From assembly GCA_017622135.1 (NCBI GenBank), contig JAGARR010000004.1, positions 1 through 64,000 on the forward strand: a stretch of DNA of 64,000 nucleotides, in the 5' to 3' direction. Below the pieces are notes generated by a model. The model did no database searches and had not been told where the DNA came from. It saw only the letters and a list, made by a program, of their open reading frames with translations. Positions 44,308 to 53,820 of the stretch are shown here, in pieces. Every line of letters starts with the position of its first letter. Position 1 is the first letter of the stretch. The DNA comes from Spirochaetaceae bacterium (GTDB lineage: Bacteria > Spirochaetota > Spirochaetia > Treponematales > Treponemataceae). The position numbers were made by a program, and so were the translations under genes.

Positions 44308-45473
44308 CAAAAGTTGAACACCAAGGTAATGACCATCAGATTGCTGACAGAATATTGATTCACCAGGGACTCGAACTTGACGTTCACCTTCTTGCAGGCC
44401 TCGTCCAGGTACGATAGATAGTAGAGCCCCAGGTCAACTCCCTCGGATCCCTCCGGTAGCTCCTTGTAGAAGTCGATGAGGGAACGCTTGTTCAAGTCGG
44501 CTGACTTCTTGGTCTCGATGCTCTCCTTAACCTCCTGGAAGCTATCGTCCTTGTCATAGAGGGTAATCTGCAGACGGCCCTGCTTTCCGATGGAGGAGGA
44601 ACCACCGCCCAGCCGCCAGGACAGGAAAACCATCTCGTGTTTCTTTATCATCTCAGCAATGATCTTCTTGCGGACCTCAGGGTCATAGATGAGCGTGTCC
44701 GTGTCAGGCAGCCCCTTGTACATCCTGCGGGCTTCCTGCCGCATGTTTGAATTCTCGCAGTTGAGGGCCAGCTCCATAACCATCAGGGAGATGTACTCCG
44801 CAACCTTGCTCTTTTCCATGTAATCCCGCAGCAGGGAGTGAATCCGCTGTAGAATCTCGCCAAAGCCCGGCTGGTCGTAGAATTTAGTGATGACATACCA
44901 GTTGAGCCGACTCATGCGGTCGAGGAATTTCTCCGTCATCAGCATGAACACGTTCTTTTCCTCAGGGGTCAGGCTTTCATCCTCCTTGATGGAAAGCCAC
45001 AAGGGGTCAAGGATTGTCTTGCGAGCCCGGGAAACCACCCCCTCCTTGCTCGACAAGTGAAAGAGAACCTGCCGGTCGGTGATTTTTACCCGGTCGTCTA
45101 TGATTTGGGAGGGATTGGCCCTGTTGTGTTTCCGTACACAGTCAGATTCAACGAGGGCTGCATAGATTTCTTTGTCGAACTTCTTGTACAGCAAGGAAAA
45201 AACCACCAGCTTGGTGAGATCCATCACATCCTGCTTGGAGGAGGAGAATTCTGGCATTGATATTTCCAGCTTGGCAATGTAGTCCACCAGGATCATCTGC
45301 TGGATTGTCTGGGGGGAGAACGAGTCTAGTGAAATGCCATATTCCTCTATTGTGTCCGCAAGTTTTATCCGCAACAATTTCTTCTTATTCTGGATAAAAT
45401 GGGAAGCGCCCTCCTCTGTCAAAATAACCTTGAGAGGCAAGGTAAGAAGGGTCTTTTTCGTGGATTCACTCAC
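44307..45473 (-). CDS. Conserved hypothetical protein, possible HATPase-like C-terminus
   Basis: 388 residues, soluble, helical, charged. The segment SLMVMELALNCENSNMRQEA resembles the N-box of histidine-kinase-type ATPases, and the end (EACKKVNVKFESLVNQYSVS then LMVITLVFNF) resembles their last strand; a clear G1/G2 nucleotide motif is not obvious. First gene of a run of four toward ligA. Probably a spirochaete-specific protein. Function unknown. Confidence 0.65.
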   Translation of the reverse strand: MSESTKKTLLTLPLKVILTEEGASHFIQNKKKLLRIKLADTIEEYGISLDSFSPQTIQQMILVDYIAKLEISMPEFSSSKQDVMDLTKLVVFSLLYKKFDKEIYAALVESDCVRKHNRANPSQIIDDRVKITDRQVLFHLSSKEGVVSRARKTILDPLWLSIKEDESLTPEEKNVFMLMTEKFLDRMSRLNWYVITKFYDQPGFGEILQRIHSLLRDYMEKSKVAEYISLMVMELALNCENSNMRQEARRMYKGLPDTDTLIYDPEVRKKIIAEMIKKHEMVFLSWRLGGGSSSIGKQGRLQITLYDKDDSFQEVKESIETKKSADLNKRSLIDFYKELPEGSEGVDLGLYYLSYLDEACKKVNVKFESLVNQYSVSNLMVITLVFNF

Positions 45474-45545
45474 ATCAAAACTCCTAGAAATTCATTATAC
45501 AGTAAGGGGCTTGCATTGTAAACAAGAATCAATATAATCAGATAC

Positions 45546-47561
45546 ATGAATATCGGAAGATTTTCATTGATTTCACTACTGTTCCTGTCCATATCTGGCG
45601 TTTTTTTTGCCCAGAATTCCCCGGAAATCGAAATATCCAATCGGCTGTACAATCATTTTGTGAAGGAAGGCTTTAGCCCCGTGAAGCAGCTGCTGGCAGA
45701 CGAGGGGAGCTTCCCCTATTCCATCCTGCTCCACAACAACAGACAGACAGACAGACAGAACCAAGAGACAAACAGGCTGATTATCACCATGCCCCAGGAT
45801 ATGGCCCTGCAATATCTTCAGGAGACAATTTCTCTCCTCAAAAAGATGGAGGATGCCCCCACAATTATAACCTTGGCATTACTGGCCAACGAGAGAACAC
45901 CATTTCCGAGGGAGGAAGGCTTTCCTACAGAGCAGCAGTGGCATCCCAGTGGCTCCCAAATACTGCTGGAAAACACCTCGGATACAGACTCCTGTGCCAT
46001 CGTCATGCTGGAGACTCCCTCCCAGCCACCCAAGCAGGTGACGGTGGTACCCGGAGCCAGCGGCATAATGACGCCCCTGTGGCTTCTCCAGCAGCTGCCT
46101 CTACCCATACCCCACAACTCTCTCATCACCTACCGGCTGAATCTGGCGGCAGAGAACCCAATGTTTGCCACATTCTTCCAGGCGGGTATGGCGGCAGTGG
46201 CCGTCATGCTTGACCCTAGCCAAGGTGAACAGGCCCAGGAGGTCTTTTCCGCCATGGAGACCATGGTACGGGATTTCACCGCCGTGGAAAGCTCCGTTGG
46301 CTCCAGCGAGAACTACATGGTTTTCTCTTTCTTAGATAATATCTGGATTGGAGAAGAAATCTTTATATTGCTGTACCTTGCCATCACCATACTGGTATTG
46401 GCACTCCTCAGCGGATTCTCTTTCATCGGCAGGAGGGGGGCGGCAAACAGGTGGGCATTCTTCAAAATCTGGCATCTGATTCCCATTACTATCCTCCTGT
46501 CAACCCTCTTCCTGTGGTTGGGACAATTGGTGGCCACCAGTTTTGTAGAGGCAACTCCCGACAACACCTTTGCAATCATGGGGATAAAGACGATTTTCTC
46601 CTTCATCACCATATCCCTGCCATTTATCTTTCATCTGCGACTGCGGCTGAACATCTCCCAGTTTGTCTACGGCTACCTTCTGACCATTGTGGCAGCCATG
46701 AACGTATTCATTTTTGCTTCCATAGATTTGGTGCTGCTATTTATCTTCGTGATGGAATACATCGTCATCTATTTCAGCCGCTTGACACGACGGATTGTCC
46801 CCATGGTGGTGGCATCCCTAGTGATGCTGCTGCCTTTCATTCCCTATGCACTGAATATCCTGGAATACGCCTCTCGAGACAAACTCCTGGCAATGGCCTA
46901 CTGCGGAATTTGGGGAAACATCCTCTATGCATGCATCCTCACACCCTTTCAAATCATGTGGCTAAGAATATTAGGCCGCATTGATTTATTTGGTACACAT
47001 AGAAATATATCCCGTTTCAGGATGTTTGCCGTTGTGGGATTGACCATGGGAGCCCTAGTTGTCTCCATGACTCTGCTGGTAAGCATTGGCTCCCTGCTGC
47101 TGTACCAAACCATTCCGGGCATTCGGAATTCCGAGCCGGCACATGTACACCAGGAACATATCCTGGTGGAGAGCGAGGAGCCGTTGCCACTGGACATTTC
47201 CGTGCGCCAAACCGGCTACCTTGAGCTGCAATCCGTGACGGTGGAGATAGACTCGGATCTGCCTGTCCTTCGGTTTAATCTGGAAGTTCGTTCCCTTGGT
47301 GGTCTCCCTGTCTATGACTCCGCCCTGGACTTCCAGACAACGCAGGAGGCTGATGGGTCAGAACAAGTATTTGTGTCCCGCTTCCTAATTCCAGACTATC
47401 CTGCGGAACGGAATTCCCTCGAATACACCGCCGCCAGTAGTCTGAGCCAAACCGTCAAAGTCACCGTCTATCTGAAGGTGGGGGAGAATCAGGCTGCTGC
47501 GGTGGAAAAGCTGGTCGCCTTGCCGCCGTTGACTTCTCCAGCCTTGGGGAGACAACCCTGA
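45546..47561 (+). CDS. Large membrane protein with N-terminal secreted domain, unknown function
   Basis: 671 residues. Signal peptide to about 22 (SISGVFFAQ), a secreted domain to about 265 (with a Q/N-rich TDRQ stretch from a CAGA repeat), then seven to eight membrane helices (for example IFILLYLAITILVLALLSGF, HLIPITILLSTLFLWLGQLV) and a C-terminal beta-rich domain. The arrangement recalls membrane-bound M28-like or glycan-processing proteins, but no metal site is visible. Its stop overlaps the dinB start. Confidence 0.65.
   Translation: MNIGRFSLISLLFLSISGVFFAQNSPEIEISNRLYNHFVKEGFSPVKQLLADEGSFPYSILLHNNRQTDRQNQETNRLIITMPQDMALQYLQETISLLKKMEDAPTIITLALLANERTPFPREEGFPTEQQWHPSGSQILLENTSDTDSCAIVMLETPSQPPKQVTVVPGASGIMTPLWLLQQLPLPIPHNSLITYRLNLAAENPMFATFFQAGMAAVAVMLDPSQGEQAQEVFSAMETMVRDFTAVESSVGSSENYMVFSFLDNIWIGEEIFILLYLAITILVLALLSGFSFIGRRGAANRWAFFKIWHLIPITILLSTLFLWLGQLVATSFVEATPDNTFAIMGIKTIFSFITISLPFIFHLRLRLNISQFVYGYLLTIVAAMNVFIFASIDLVLLFIFVMEYIVIYFSRLTRRIVPMVVASLVMLLPFIPYALNILEYASRDKLLAMAYCGIWGNILYACILTPFQIMWLRILGRIDLFGTHRNISRFRMFAVVGLTMGALVVSMTLLVSIGSLLLYQTIPGIRNSEPAHVHQEHILVESEEPLPLDISVRQTGYLELQSVTVEIDSDLPVLRFNLEVRSLGGLPVYDSALDFQTTQEADGSEQVFVSRFLIPDYPAERNSLEYTAASSLSQTVKVTVYLKVGENQAAAVEKLVALPPLTSPALGRQP
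45740..45759 (+). repeat. Five CAGA tetranucleotide repeats inside a gene
   Basis: (CAGA)x5 near codon 66 of the membrane protein gene. Loss or gain of one unit would shift the frame, as in phase-variable surface genes. Five units is at the low end for high slippage rates. Confidence 0.9.
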
Positions 47562-48754
47562 TGTTCCTCCATGTTGACCTGGACGCCTTCTTCGCCTCGG
47601 TGGAACAGCTGGACAATCCGGAACTGAGAGGCAAGCCAGTGATTGTAGGGGCCATGCCCGGCAGCAAGCGGGGCGTGGTGGCGGCGGCATCCTACGAGGC
47701 TCGGCAATTCGGTGTCCACTCCGCCATGCCCATAGACCGAGCCTACCGGCTCTGTCCCCAAGGAATCTACCTACGGTCAAACATGGCCCGCTACCGAGAA
47801 AAGTCCCGGGAAGTGATGGCTACCTTTGCGGAATTCTCCCCCGACGTGCAGCAAATATCCATAGACGAAGCCTTTATTGACCTGGCAGGAACCCATCGGC
47901 TCTTCGGCCCCCCTGAGGAGGCTGCCATGGCTGTAAAGCGAAGAGTACTGGAGACAACAGGGCTCACCGTATCCGTAGGCCTTGCCAGCAACCGCTATGT
48001 GGCAAAGATTGCCTCCGGCATGTCCAAGCCCGACGGCTTCTTCCACGTACCACTGGGACAGGAACAGGCCTTTATGGAGACCCTGCCCCTGCATAAGGTG
48101 TGGGGAGTGGGAGAAAAACTGCTGGAACGGCTGAAATCCCACGGCATCCACACCGTATCGGAGGGGCTTGCCCTGCCCTTGCCAACCCTGGAGCATTTTT
48201 TGGGACAAGCCAGTGCCCAGTTCCTCTATAACGCCCTGCGGGGAATGGAGGCCACCACCTTCCGTGATGCACCACAGTCCCGCTCCATCAGCGCTGAAAA
48301 CACCTACGAGGATGATTTGGTGGATCGGTACACAATTGGCACCGCCCTCCTGGACCTGTGCCAGAACGTCATGCTCCGCCTCATGAAGGAGGATTGGAAG
48401 AGCAGAACCGTCTGTGTGAAAATCCGCTACAACGATTTTACCACCACCAGCATCCAAGAAACAGGGCCACGGTACATCGCCTCGGCAGATGACCTGTTCC
48501 AGCGGGCCTCCGCCCTCTTTGACAAGCGATATAACGGAGGGGGCATCCGGTTGCTGGGGGTGGGCGCTCTGAATCTGGAGCCGGGACAGGAGCCATTGCA
48601 GGCAGAACTCTTTGACTTTGGACAGGAACGCCACCACAAGCTTGAGGAGGTGGTCCTGCAGCTGAAGGCAAAGCACCCAAACCTTCCCCTCACCAAGGCC
48701 CGCCTCCTGAGGAAGTCCTCCAAGGCAAACGCCTCGGAAAAGGGAGAGGATTAA
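47561..48754 (+). CDS. dinB: DNA polymerase IV
   Basis: 397 residues, Y-family. Asp8 in HVDLDAFFASVEQ and Asp102-Glu103 in ISIDEAFIDL are the metal-binding catalytic residues; the little finger domain follows (SISAENTYEDDLVDRYTIGT). Copies past DNA damage. Start overlaps the upstream stop (TGATG). No PCNA/clamp-binding tail was clear. Confidence 0.95.
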   Translation: MFLHVDLDAFFASVEQLDNPELRGKPVIVGAMPGSKRGVVAAASYEARQFGVHSAMPIDRAYRLCPQGIYLRSNMARYREKSREVMATFAEFSPDVQQISIDEAFIDLAGTHRLFGPPEEAAMAVKRRVLETTGLTVSVGLASNRYVAKIASGMSKPDGFFHVPLGQEQAFMETLPLHKVWGVGEKLLERLKSHGIHTVSEGLALPLPTLEHFLGQASAQFLYNALRGMEATTFRDAPQSRSISAENTYEDDLVDRYTIGTALLDLCQNVMLRLMKEDWKSRTVCVKIRYNDFTTTSIQETGPRYIASADDLFQRASALFDKRYNGGGIRLLGVGALNLEPGQEPLQAELFDFGQERHHKLEEVVLQLKAKHPNLPLTKARLLRKSSKANASEKGED

Positions 48755-48795
48755 CAAAAAAACTTAAAAAAAATTCAAAAGAAACTGTATTTACC

Positions 48796-48824
48796 TTGAC
48801 ACAAATACCTATTCATGGTAGTAT
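48796..48824 (+). promoter_or_regulatory. Strong promoter for the tRNA-Gln/Glu pair
   Basis: TTGACA (48796-48801), 17 bases, TAGTAT (48819-48824), 15 bases before tRNA-Gln. Confidence 0.85.
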
Positions 48825-48839
48825 CACCATACATTGCAT

Positions 48840-48910
48840 TCCCCGATTGTGTAATGGTAGCACCTCAGATTCTGGTTCTGATTGTGGGGGTTCGAGTCCT
48901 CCTTGGGGAA
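48840..48910 (+). tRNA. tRNA-Gln (anticodon CTG)
   Basis: 71-base fold: acceptor TCCCCGA/TTGGGGA, anticodon stem TCAGA/TCTGA with loop TTCTGGT, T stem GGGGG/CCTCC with TTCGAGT, discriminator A. Confidence 0.92.
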
Positions 48911-48935
48911 AACACGAAAAAAAACGTGGAACTTT

Positions 48936-49007
48936 GGTCCCTTCGTCTATCGGTTAGGACAAAAGATTCTCAATCTTTAAAGAGGGGTTCGATTCCCCTA
49001 GGGACTG
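48936..49007 (+). tRNA. tRNA-Glu (anticodon CTC)
   Basis: 72-base fold: acceptor GGTCCCT/AGGGACT, anticodon stem AAAGA/TCTTT with loop TTCTCAA, T loop TTCGATT, discriminator G. Shares a promoter and terminator with tRNA-Gln. Confidence 0.93.
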
Positions 49008-49010
49008 TAA

Positions 49011-49039
49011 AGACTTGGATAAATCCAAGTCTTTTTTTT
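49011..49039 (+). terminator. Terminator of the tRNA pair
   Basis: AGACTTGGAT pairs with ATCCAAGTCT across two bases, followed by eight T. Confidence 0.92.
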
Positions 49040-49161
49040 GTCCTAACCAGACAGCCGACGCTGTGAGGGGAAAGTGAAAGAAAATCAGTCCATGGAATGT
49101 GGGGACAGGATGGACTAAATGACTCTAAAACTTCCTTGAAAACAATCCTTAGTTTTGCAGC

Positions 49162-49311
49162 TTACACTATAACTGCTACCAATTCGCTAAGAGAATTGAA
49201 GATGCTTCTTCTTATTCCATCAGACATTTGACGATTAGCAATAATTTCCCTCACCTTCTCAATCATCCCCTGCACGCCGTAGACTGCAACCTGTACCCTC
49301 TCAGTAGTTGC
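49162..49311 (-). pseudogene. Degenerate coding remnant
   Basis: Minus-strand frame of about 49 codons (VQVAVYGVQGMIEKVREI onward, ending in SIFNSLSELVAVIV) with protein-like amphipathic helices but no start or ribosome-binding site, and a stop just upstream. A neighbouring frame further upstream reads WKIDKLHWCVHADLQRDRQL. This suggests the frameshifted 3' end of a lost gene. The family was not recognised. Confidence 0.35.
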
Positions 49312-49548
49312 CTATCCCGCTGCAAGTCAGCATGAACGCACCAGTGCAGCTTGTCAATTTTCCATGAAACCTTCTGTATATATACACTTTATTATACCTA
49401 TTAAGATAAAATATATTACATATATTATAACTATGTATTAAAAATAATACATGGTTATAATATATGTATATTTATTTATACTACATAATAAATTTTATAT
49501 AGCAACTCCCCCTTCCCAGCCCTCTGGGAATCGGCTATACTGCCTGAC
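49312..49548. repeat. AT-rich gap with a 23-base inverted repeat
   Basis: Bases 49375-49502 are almost all A and T. Within them 49417-49439 and 49446-49468 are inverted copies (22 of 23 pairs) with a 6-base spacer, able to form a cruciform. No gene seen. The yaaA promoter probably lies at its right end. Confidence 0.75.
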
Positions 49549-50289
49549 ATGAAAGTCATCATCTCCCCCGCAAAGAACATGACCACCAAGGCCGATGCCA
49601 TGGAGCCCAGGGACGAGCCTGTCTTTATCCATCGTGCCCAGCAGCTGGTGGACTACCTAAAAGCCCTCCCCTACCAGGACTTGAAAAAGCTTCTGGCCTG
49701 CAACGACAAGCTCGCCCAGCTGAACTACGACCGCTACCAGACACTGAACCTGCATTCCGGCACCAATCCGGCCCTGGTCTCCTACGAGGGAATCCAGTAT
49801 CAGTACATGGCGCCACGGGTCTTTACCGACGAATACTTTGACTATACCCAACAGCACCTGCGCATCCTCTCCGGGCTCTACGGCATCCTGCGGCCCCTTG
49901 ACGGCATCGTGCCCTATCGTCTGGAAATGCAGGCAAAGCTCCAGACTGACTTCTGCAAGGGGCTCTACGACTTCTGGGGGGACAGCCTCTACCAGCAGCT
50001 GGTGCAGGACTCAAAGGTGATTGTAAACCTGGCCTCGGAAGAATACAGCAAGGCCATCAAAAAGCACCTGCAGCCGGAAGTGCAGTTCATTACCTGCCGT
50101 TTCTGCGAGCAGACAGCAGGCAAGCTGGTGGAAAAGGGTGTCTACGTCAAGATGGCCCGTGGGGAGATGGTCCGGTTTATGGCGGAGCGCAAGGTGTCCC
50201 AGCCGGAGCAGGTAAAGGAGTTCACCGGCATGGGCTATGGCTTCCGCCCGGACTTGTCCGACAGCAGCCTTTACACCTTTGTCCGATAG
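49549..50289 (+). CDS. yaaA: YaaA family protein (peroxide stress, UPF0246)
   Basis: 246 residues, normal for the family. MKVIISPAKNM, LSGLYGILRPLDGIVPYRLEM, and FWGDSL...NLASEEYSKA are its conserved blocks; the ending GYGFRPDLSDSSLYTFVR is also typical. In E. coli YaaA lowers intracellular free iron under peroxide stress and binds DNA. No clear ribosome-binding site before the ATG. Confidence 0.92.
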   Translation: MKVIISPAKNMTTKADAMEPRDEPVFIHRAQQLVDYLKALPYQDLKKLLACNDKLAQLNYDRYQTLNLHSGTNPALVSYEGIQYQYMAPRVFTDEYFDYTQQHLRILSGLYGILRPLDGIVPYRLEMQAKLQTDFCKGLYDFWGDSLYQQLVQDSKVIVNLASEEYSKAIKKHLQPEVQFITCRFCEQTAGKLVEKGVYVKMARGEMVRFMAERKVSQPEQVKEFTGMGYGFRPDLSDSSLYTFVR

Positions 50290-50361
50290 CATGCTCCGCC
50301 CGCCATCCTGTGCATTCAGCTGCCCTTGTATATAGAATGGATTTTTTGTTATAGTGGACCC

Positions 50362-52260
50362 ATGATTTCAGTGAACTCCCTCGTGTTGTACAGGAACCAG
50401 CCCGCCCTGGTCCAAGAAATTGCAGGTGGAAAGTTCGGCATCGTCTACTGCACCGCCACGCCAAATGGAAAGTCGCCCCAGTTCGCCACGCAAAAGGTGC
50501 GGGACAAGGACATCCTCCTGCTGGTGGAAAGGACCGACGGCAGCAAGTCACTGCTGTCCCAGCTATTGGCCCAGGAGCCGGACGGGGCGGCGGCGGATGA
50601 AAGGGTTGGGCCGCTGTACCAGCTGCTTTCCGAGGAGGAGGATGCCTTTTCCACGCCGGTTCCCTTTTGCGACCTCTGCGACTACGACGGGGCAGCCACG
50701 ACGCAGGAGGTATGGCGGCTCTACCGCTCGCTGAAAGTCAGCCTGCATTTTCAGGAGGCAGCCCCCCTGCACTTCATCCCCCGCCCCCAAGACGAGATCG
50801 ACAGGATGCGGGAGAGGAATCTGACTAAGGGACGGGAGCAGGAGATTCGGGAGGCATTTATCCAGCGGCTCAAAAACCGACAGCTGGATTTGCCTGCCGA
50901 CGCCCAGCTGATGCAGGATGTGGAGGCCCTGGCTCTGGGAAAGAGCGACAAGTCACGGACGATGCGGGAGGCGGGCCTAACGGAAAGCCCAGAAAGGGCC
51001 CACAAGCTTCTATTAGACACCGGAATCTGGACCATCTTTAAAAATCCCTACCCCGCCCGCTGGGGGCTCTCCATGCAGTCCGCTACGGAGCGGCTGGCCA
51101 GTCCTCCTGAGGAGGAGCGCACCATGGTGGACCACGTGGCCTACGCCATCGACAATGCCTGGAGTGCCGATCCCGACGATGCCATCGCCTTTGACGGCAC
51201 CTACGTCTGGGTGCACATTGCAGACCCGGCCTCCAGTGTCCTGCCTGACTCAACCATAGACATCGCCGCCCGCAGCCGGGGATCAACCCTCTACATCCCG
51301 GAGGGAGCCGCCCGAATGCTGGCCGAGGAGTCGCTGGAAGACTATGCCCTGGGACTGACCGAGCCGAAGGGTGGAATGTCCCGGGCCCTCTCCTTCAAGA
51401 TTCAGCTTGACGAAAAGGGTGCCATCTCCAATTGCGATGTGTTGAAAACCGTGGTGCAGGTAAAACGCTACACCTACCAGCAGGCGGACGAGGAAAAGGA
51501 CAGCGAGACGCTGGCACCCCTCTTCCAGATTGCACAGCGCAACGAGGAGCGGCGGCTCCAGAATGGTGCGGTGGCCATCACCCTGCCCGAGGTCCACATT
51601 TCTGTCAGCGGGGAGCAGGTGGAGATCATTCCCTCGGTTCACTACGAGTCGGCTGACCTGGTGCGGGAGTTCATGCTGCTGGCCGGTGAGGCGGCGGCAA
51701 AATTCGCCTTCAAGCAGGGGCTGCCCTTTCCCTTCGTGAGCCAGGAACGGCCAGACCTTCCCGCCGAGGTGCCTGAGGGCCTGACGGGACAGTACAAGCT
51801 GCGCCGTTGCATGCGAAGCCGTAGTGTTGGAGTCACTCCCATGCAGCACGCCGGACTGGGACTGGGCATGTACAGCCAGGTCACCAGCCCCCTGCGACGG
51901 TACAGCGATCTGGTGGCCCACCAGCAGCTGCGCTCCTTCATTGACGGCCGCCCCTTTCTGGACAAGGACAAGGTGCTGGAACGGATTTCCGCAGGGGACG
52001 CTTCCGCCAGCGCTGCCGTCCGTGCCGAGCGCAACAGCAACCTCCACTGGATTCTGGTCTACCTGAGCCTCCATCCAGAGTGGACCGGGGATGCGGTGGT
52101 GGTGGAGCTGCGGGGAAAACAGGCCTATTGCCTCATTCCCAGCCTGGCCCAGGAAACACTGCTGACACCGAGGTCTTCCGTCCAGCTGAACCAGGTGCTG
52201 CAGGTGAAGGCGGGCAACATCAACATTCCCGCCCTGTCCGTCACCTTCCAGGAGGTCTAA
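50362..52260 (+). CDS. RNB-domain exoribonuclease (RNase II/R family)
   Basis: 632 residues from the ATG at 50362. An N-terminal region of about 270 residues unlike the cold-shock domains of RNase R is followed by the RNB catalytic domain: YAIDNAWSADPDDAIAFDG with the metal-binding Asp cluster, GSTLYIPEGAARMLAEE, and SQVTSPLRRYSDLVAHQQL. A short S1-like C-terminal piece ends it. Degrades RNA 3' to 5'. No strong ribosome-binding site is visible. Confidence 0.9.
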   Translation: MISVNSLVLYRNQPALVQEIAGGKFGIVYCTATPNGKSPQFATQKVRDKDILLLVERTDGSKSLLSQLLAQEPDGAAADERVGPLYQLLSEEEDAFSTPVPFCDLCDYDGAATTQEVWRLYRSLKVSLHFQEAAPLHFIPRPQDEIDRMRERNLTKGREQEIREAFIQRLKNRQLDLPADAQLMQDVEALALGKSDKSRTMREAGLTESPERAHKLLLDTGIWTIFKNPYPARWGLSMQSATERLASPPEEERTMVDHVAYAIDNAWSADPDDAIAFDGTYVWVHIADPASSVLPDSTIDIAARSRGSTLYIPEGAARMLAEESLEDYALGLTEPKGGMSRALSFKIQLDEKGAISNCDVLKTVVQVKRYTYQQADEEKDSETLAPLFQIAQRNEERRLQNGAVAITLPEVHISVSGEQVEIIPSVHYESADLVREFMLLAGEAAAKFAFKQGLPFPFVSQERPDLPAEVPEGLTGQYKLRRCMRSRSVGVTPMQHAGLGLGMYSQVTSPLRRYSDLVAHQQLRSFIDGRPFLDKDKVLERISAGDASASAAVRAERNSNLHWILVYLSLHPEWTGDAVVVELRGKQAYCLIPSLAQETLLTPRSSVQLNQVLQVKAGNINIPALSVTFQEV

Positions 52261-52269
52261 AAGAAACTG

Positions 52270-52301
52270 CCCCTCACCGTTGCCACAGAAACGACGAGGG
52301 G
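52270..52301. terminator. Hairpin between convergent RNB and outer-membrane genes
   Basis: CCCCTC/GAGGGG with inner CGTT/AACG. Lacks a long T-run, so termination strength is uncertain. Confidence 0.45.
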
Positions 52302-52319
52302 TCTTCATCAAGTCCTGAC

Positions 52320-53540
52320 TCAGCCTCTGGGGCGACCCGACGAGGCACCGCCAAAGTTGTACTGCCAGTACAAGCCCATCCTATACCCAGTAAAAGTTTC
52401 TGTATTCTTGCAGACAATCTCTATGACAGGATCCAGGCAGAAGGTGCCGATTTTTCCCCCGTTGTATGAAATGCGGGGATTGATGCTCACCTTCGATTCC
52501 CGTGCCGCATCCTTGCTTGCCAGATTGTCTCCATATTTTACCTGAATGCGGGCATGGACGGGAGGAATGATTGTCCAGCGGATGATGCCACCCACCAGCA
52601 GCGGCATGGCAGTGGCATTGTGACGTGCATACTGGCCGGTGAGCTTCTGGCTTCCTGCAAGGATTCCCATATCGGCTCCTACGGTCATCCGCAGCGGAGC
52701 GACGGTATACTGCAGCCCGGCATTTATCACCGCTGTGAAGGCCTTGCCGTACGTCGCCATGGCATCGGCGGAGCCCAGTACTGTGGCGGTGCTGCCGGTA
52801 TACATGGTTGCCCCAGCGTTCACCTTCAGGCCCCTCACTGCCAGCAGCTCCCCGTAGACACCCACCACCTGGCCTGCATCCTCGGCAGTGTCAAAGCGAC
52901 CTGCCACACCGATGTTGGCGACTCCCCCCAGCAGGTAGTTGGCCGCCAGCGTCGTCTCCCAAGCGCCCTTCCCCTCCGCCATCAGGCTTCCCAGCGGCAG
53001 CGCGTTCCAGCCGACAGTCAGCCCCTCCACCCCCGCCCCATCTCCACGGAACAGGACGGAAAGCCCGTTGCCGCCCGCCCACTTCCGCAGTCCGTAGCTG
53101 GCCTCCGTGGCATAGCCGTAGCCACCGGGCAGCTGGTAGCCCTCCCAAGGAAGCTCCATGCGGTCGTTGGTTCCGTAGCCGTTGCCAAGTGCCAGCTCTA
53201 GGAAGGGCAAGGGACGAAAGGCACCGCTGAACTCCATGAATTTCGTGCCGGCCTGGGCATTGTTCGTTCCCACTCCGAACACGACGCCGTCAGCCCATCC
53301 CTCCGCGCCGCCCTCCAGCACCAGCTGGAGCCGTCCGTAGAATGAAAATTTCTCATCCTCATAGCCGCCAACAACCCAGTTATACAGGTTCCCGAAATCG
53401 GGGGAGGCATCCTTTTCAGCCTTCTGACTAAGGAAGGTGCTTCCAAACCTATTGAAGAGACTAACCTCTTGGGCTACAGCCGACGCTGCCATAAGGCAAG
53501 CCAGAACCAGAGCCAGCCACCTCTTCCACACGATATACAT
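52320..53540 (-). CDS. Putative outer-membrane beta-barrel protein
   Basis: 406 residues, AAAGGAGG upstream of the ATG. Signal peptide (about 1-23, ending ASAVAQ), then repeated amphipathic strands with aromatic ends (FSFYGRLQLVLEGGAEGWA, VNAGATMYTGSTATV, GYRMGLYWQYNF). No plug domain, so not a TonB receptor. Divergent from the radical SAM and ABC genes at 53821 onward, which suggests it delivers the same nutrient across the outer membrane. Confidence 0.7.
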   Translation of the reverse strand: MYIVWKRWLALVLACLMAASAVAQEVSLFNRFGSTFLSQKAEKDASPDFGNLYNWVVGGYEDEKFSFYGRLQLVLEGGAEGWADGVVFGVGTNNAQAGTKFMEFSGAFRPLPFLELALGNGYGTNDRMELPWEGYQLPGGYGYATEASYGLRKWAGGNGLSVLFRGDGAGVEGLTVGWNALPLGSLMAEGKGAWETTLAANYLLGGVANIGVAGRFDTAEDAGQVVGVYGELLAVRGLKVNAGATMYTGSTATVLGSADAMATYGKAFTAVINAGLQYTVAPLRMTVGADMGILAGSQKLTGQYARHNATAMPLLVGGIIRWTIIPPVHARIQVKYGDNLASKDAARESKVSINPRISYNGGKIGTFCLDPVIEIVCKNTETFTGYRMGLYWQYNFGGASSGRPRG

Positions 53541-53820
53541 ACATTTCCTCCTTTATGTTAGACCTTACTTTAAATAATTTTTTGTTATACTGTCAACCAG
53601 CAGTGGTATATGCGAACGACGACAGTGCGCACTCTCGACAAAATGATTCTCCGACAGAAAAAGCAATTAAACACGTTTTCCAAGGAAAAACTCATGAATC
53701 GAGGTTTTCACTTGCCTTGAATTATGATAAAATTGTACTGATTACAATTCTGGAGGTTGGAAGTGCACGTCTGGCTTCAGACAAAATATATCGAGAGTTT
53801 TTTTGTAAAAGGGGTATGAA
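53541..53820. other. Divergent control region of the second uptake locus
   Basis: 280 AT-rich bases. Ribosome-binding sites for both flanking genes are clear (AAAGGAGG on minus, AAAGGGG on plus). TATGATAAAAT near 53723 is a possible plus-strand -10. No cobalamin riboswitch (B12 box) and no convincing palindrome were found. Confidence 0.5.
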
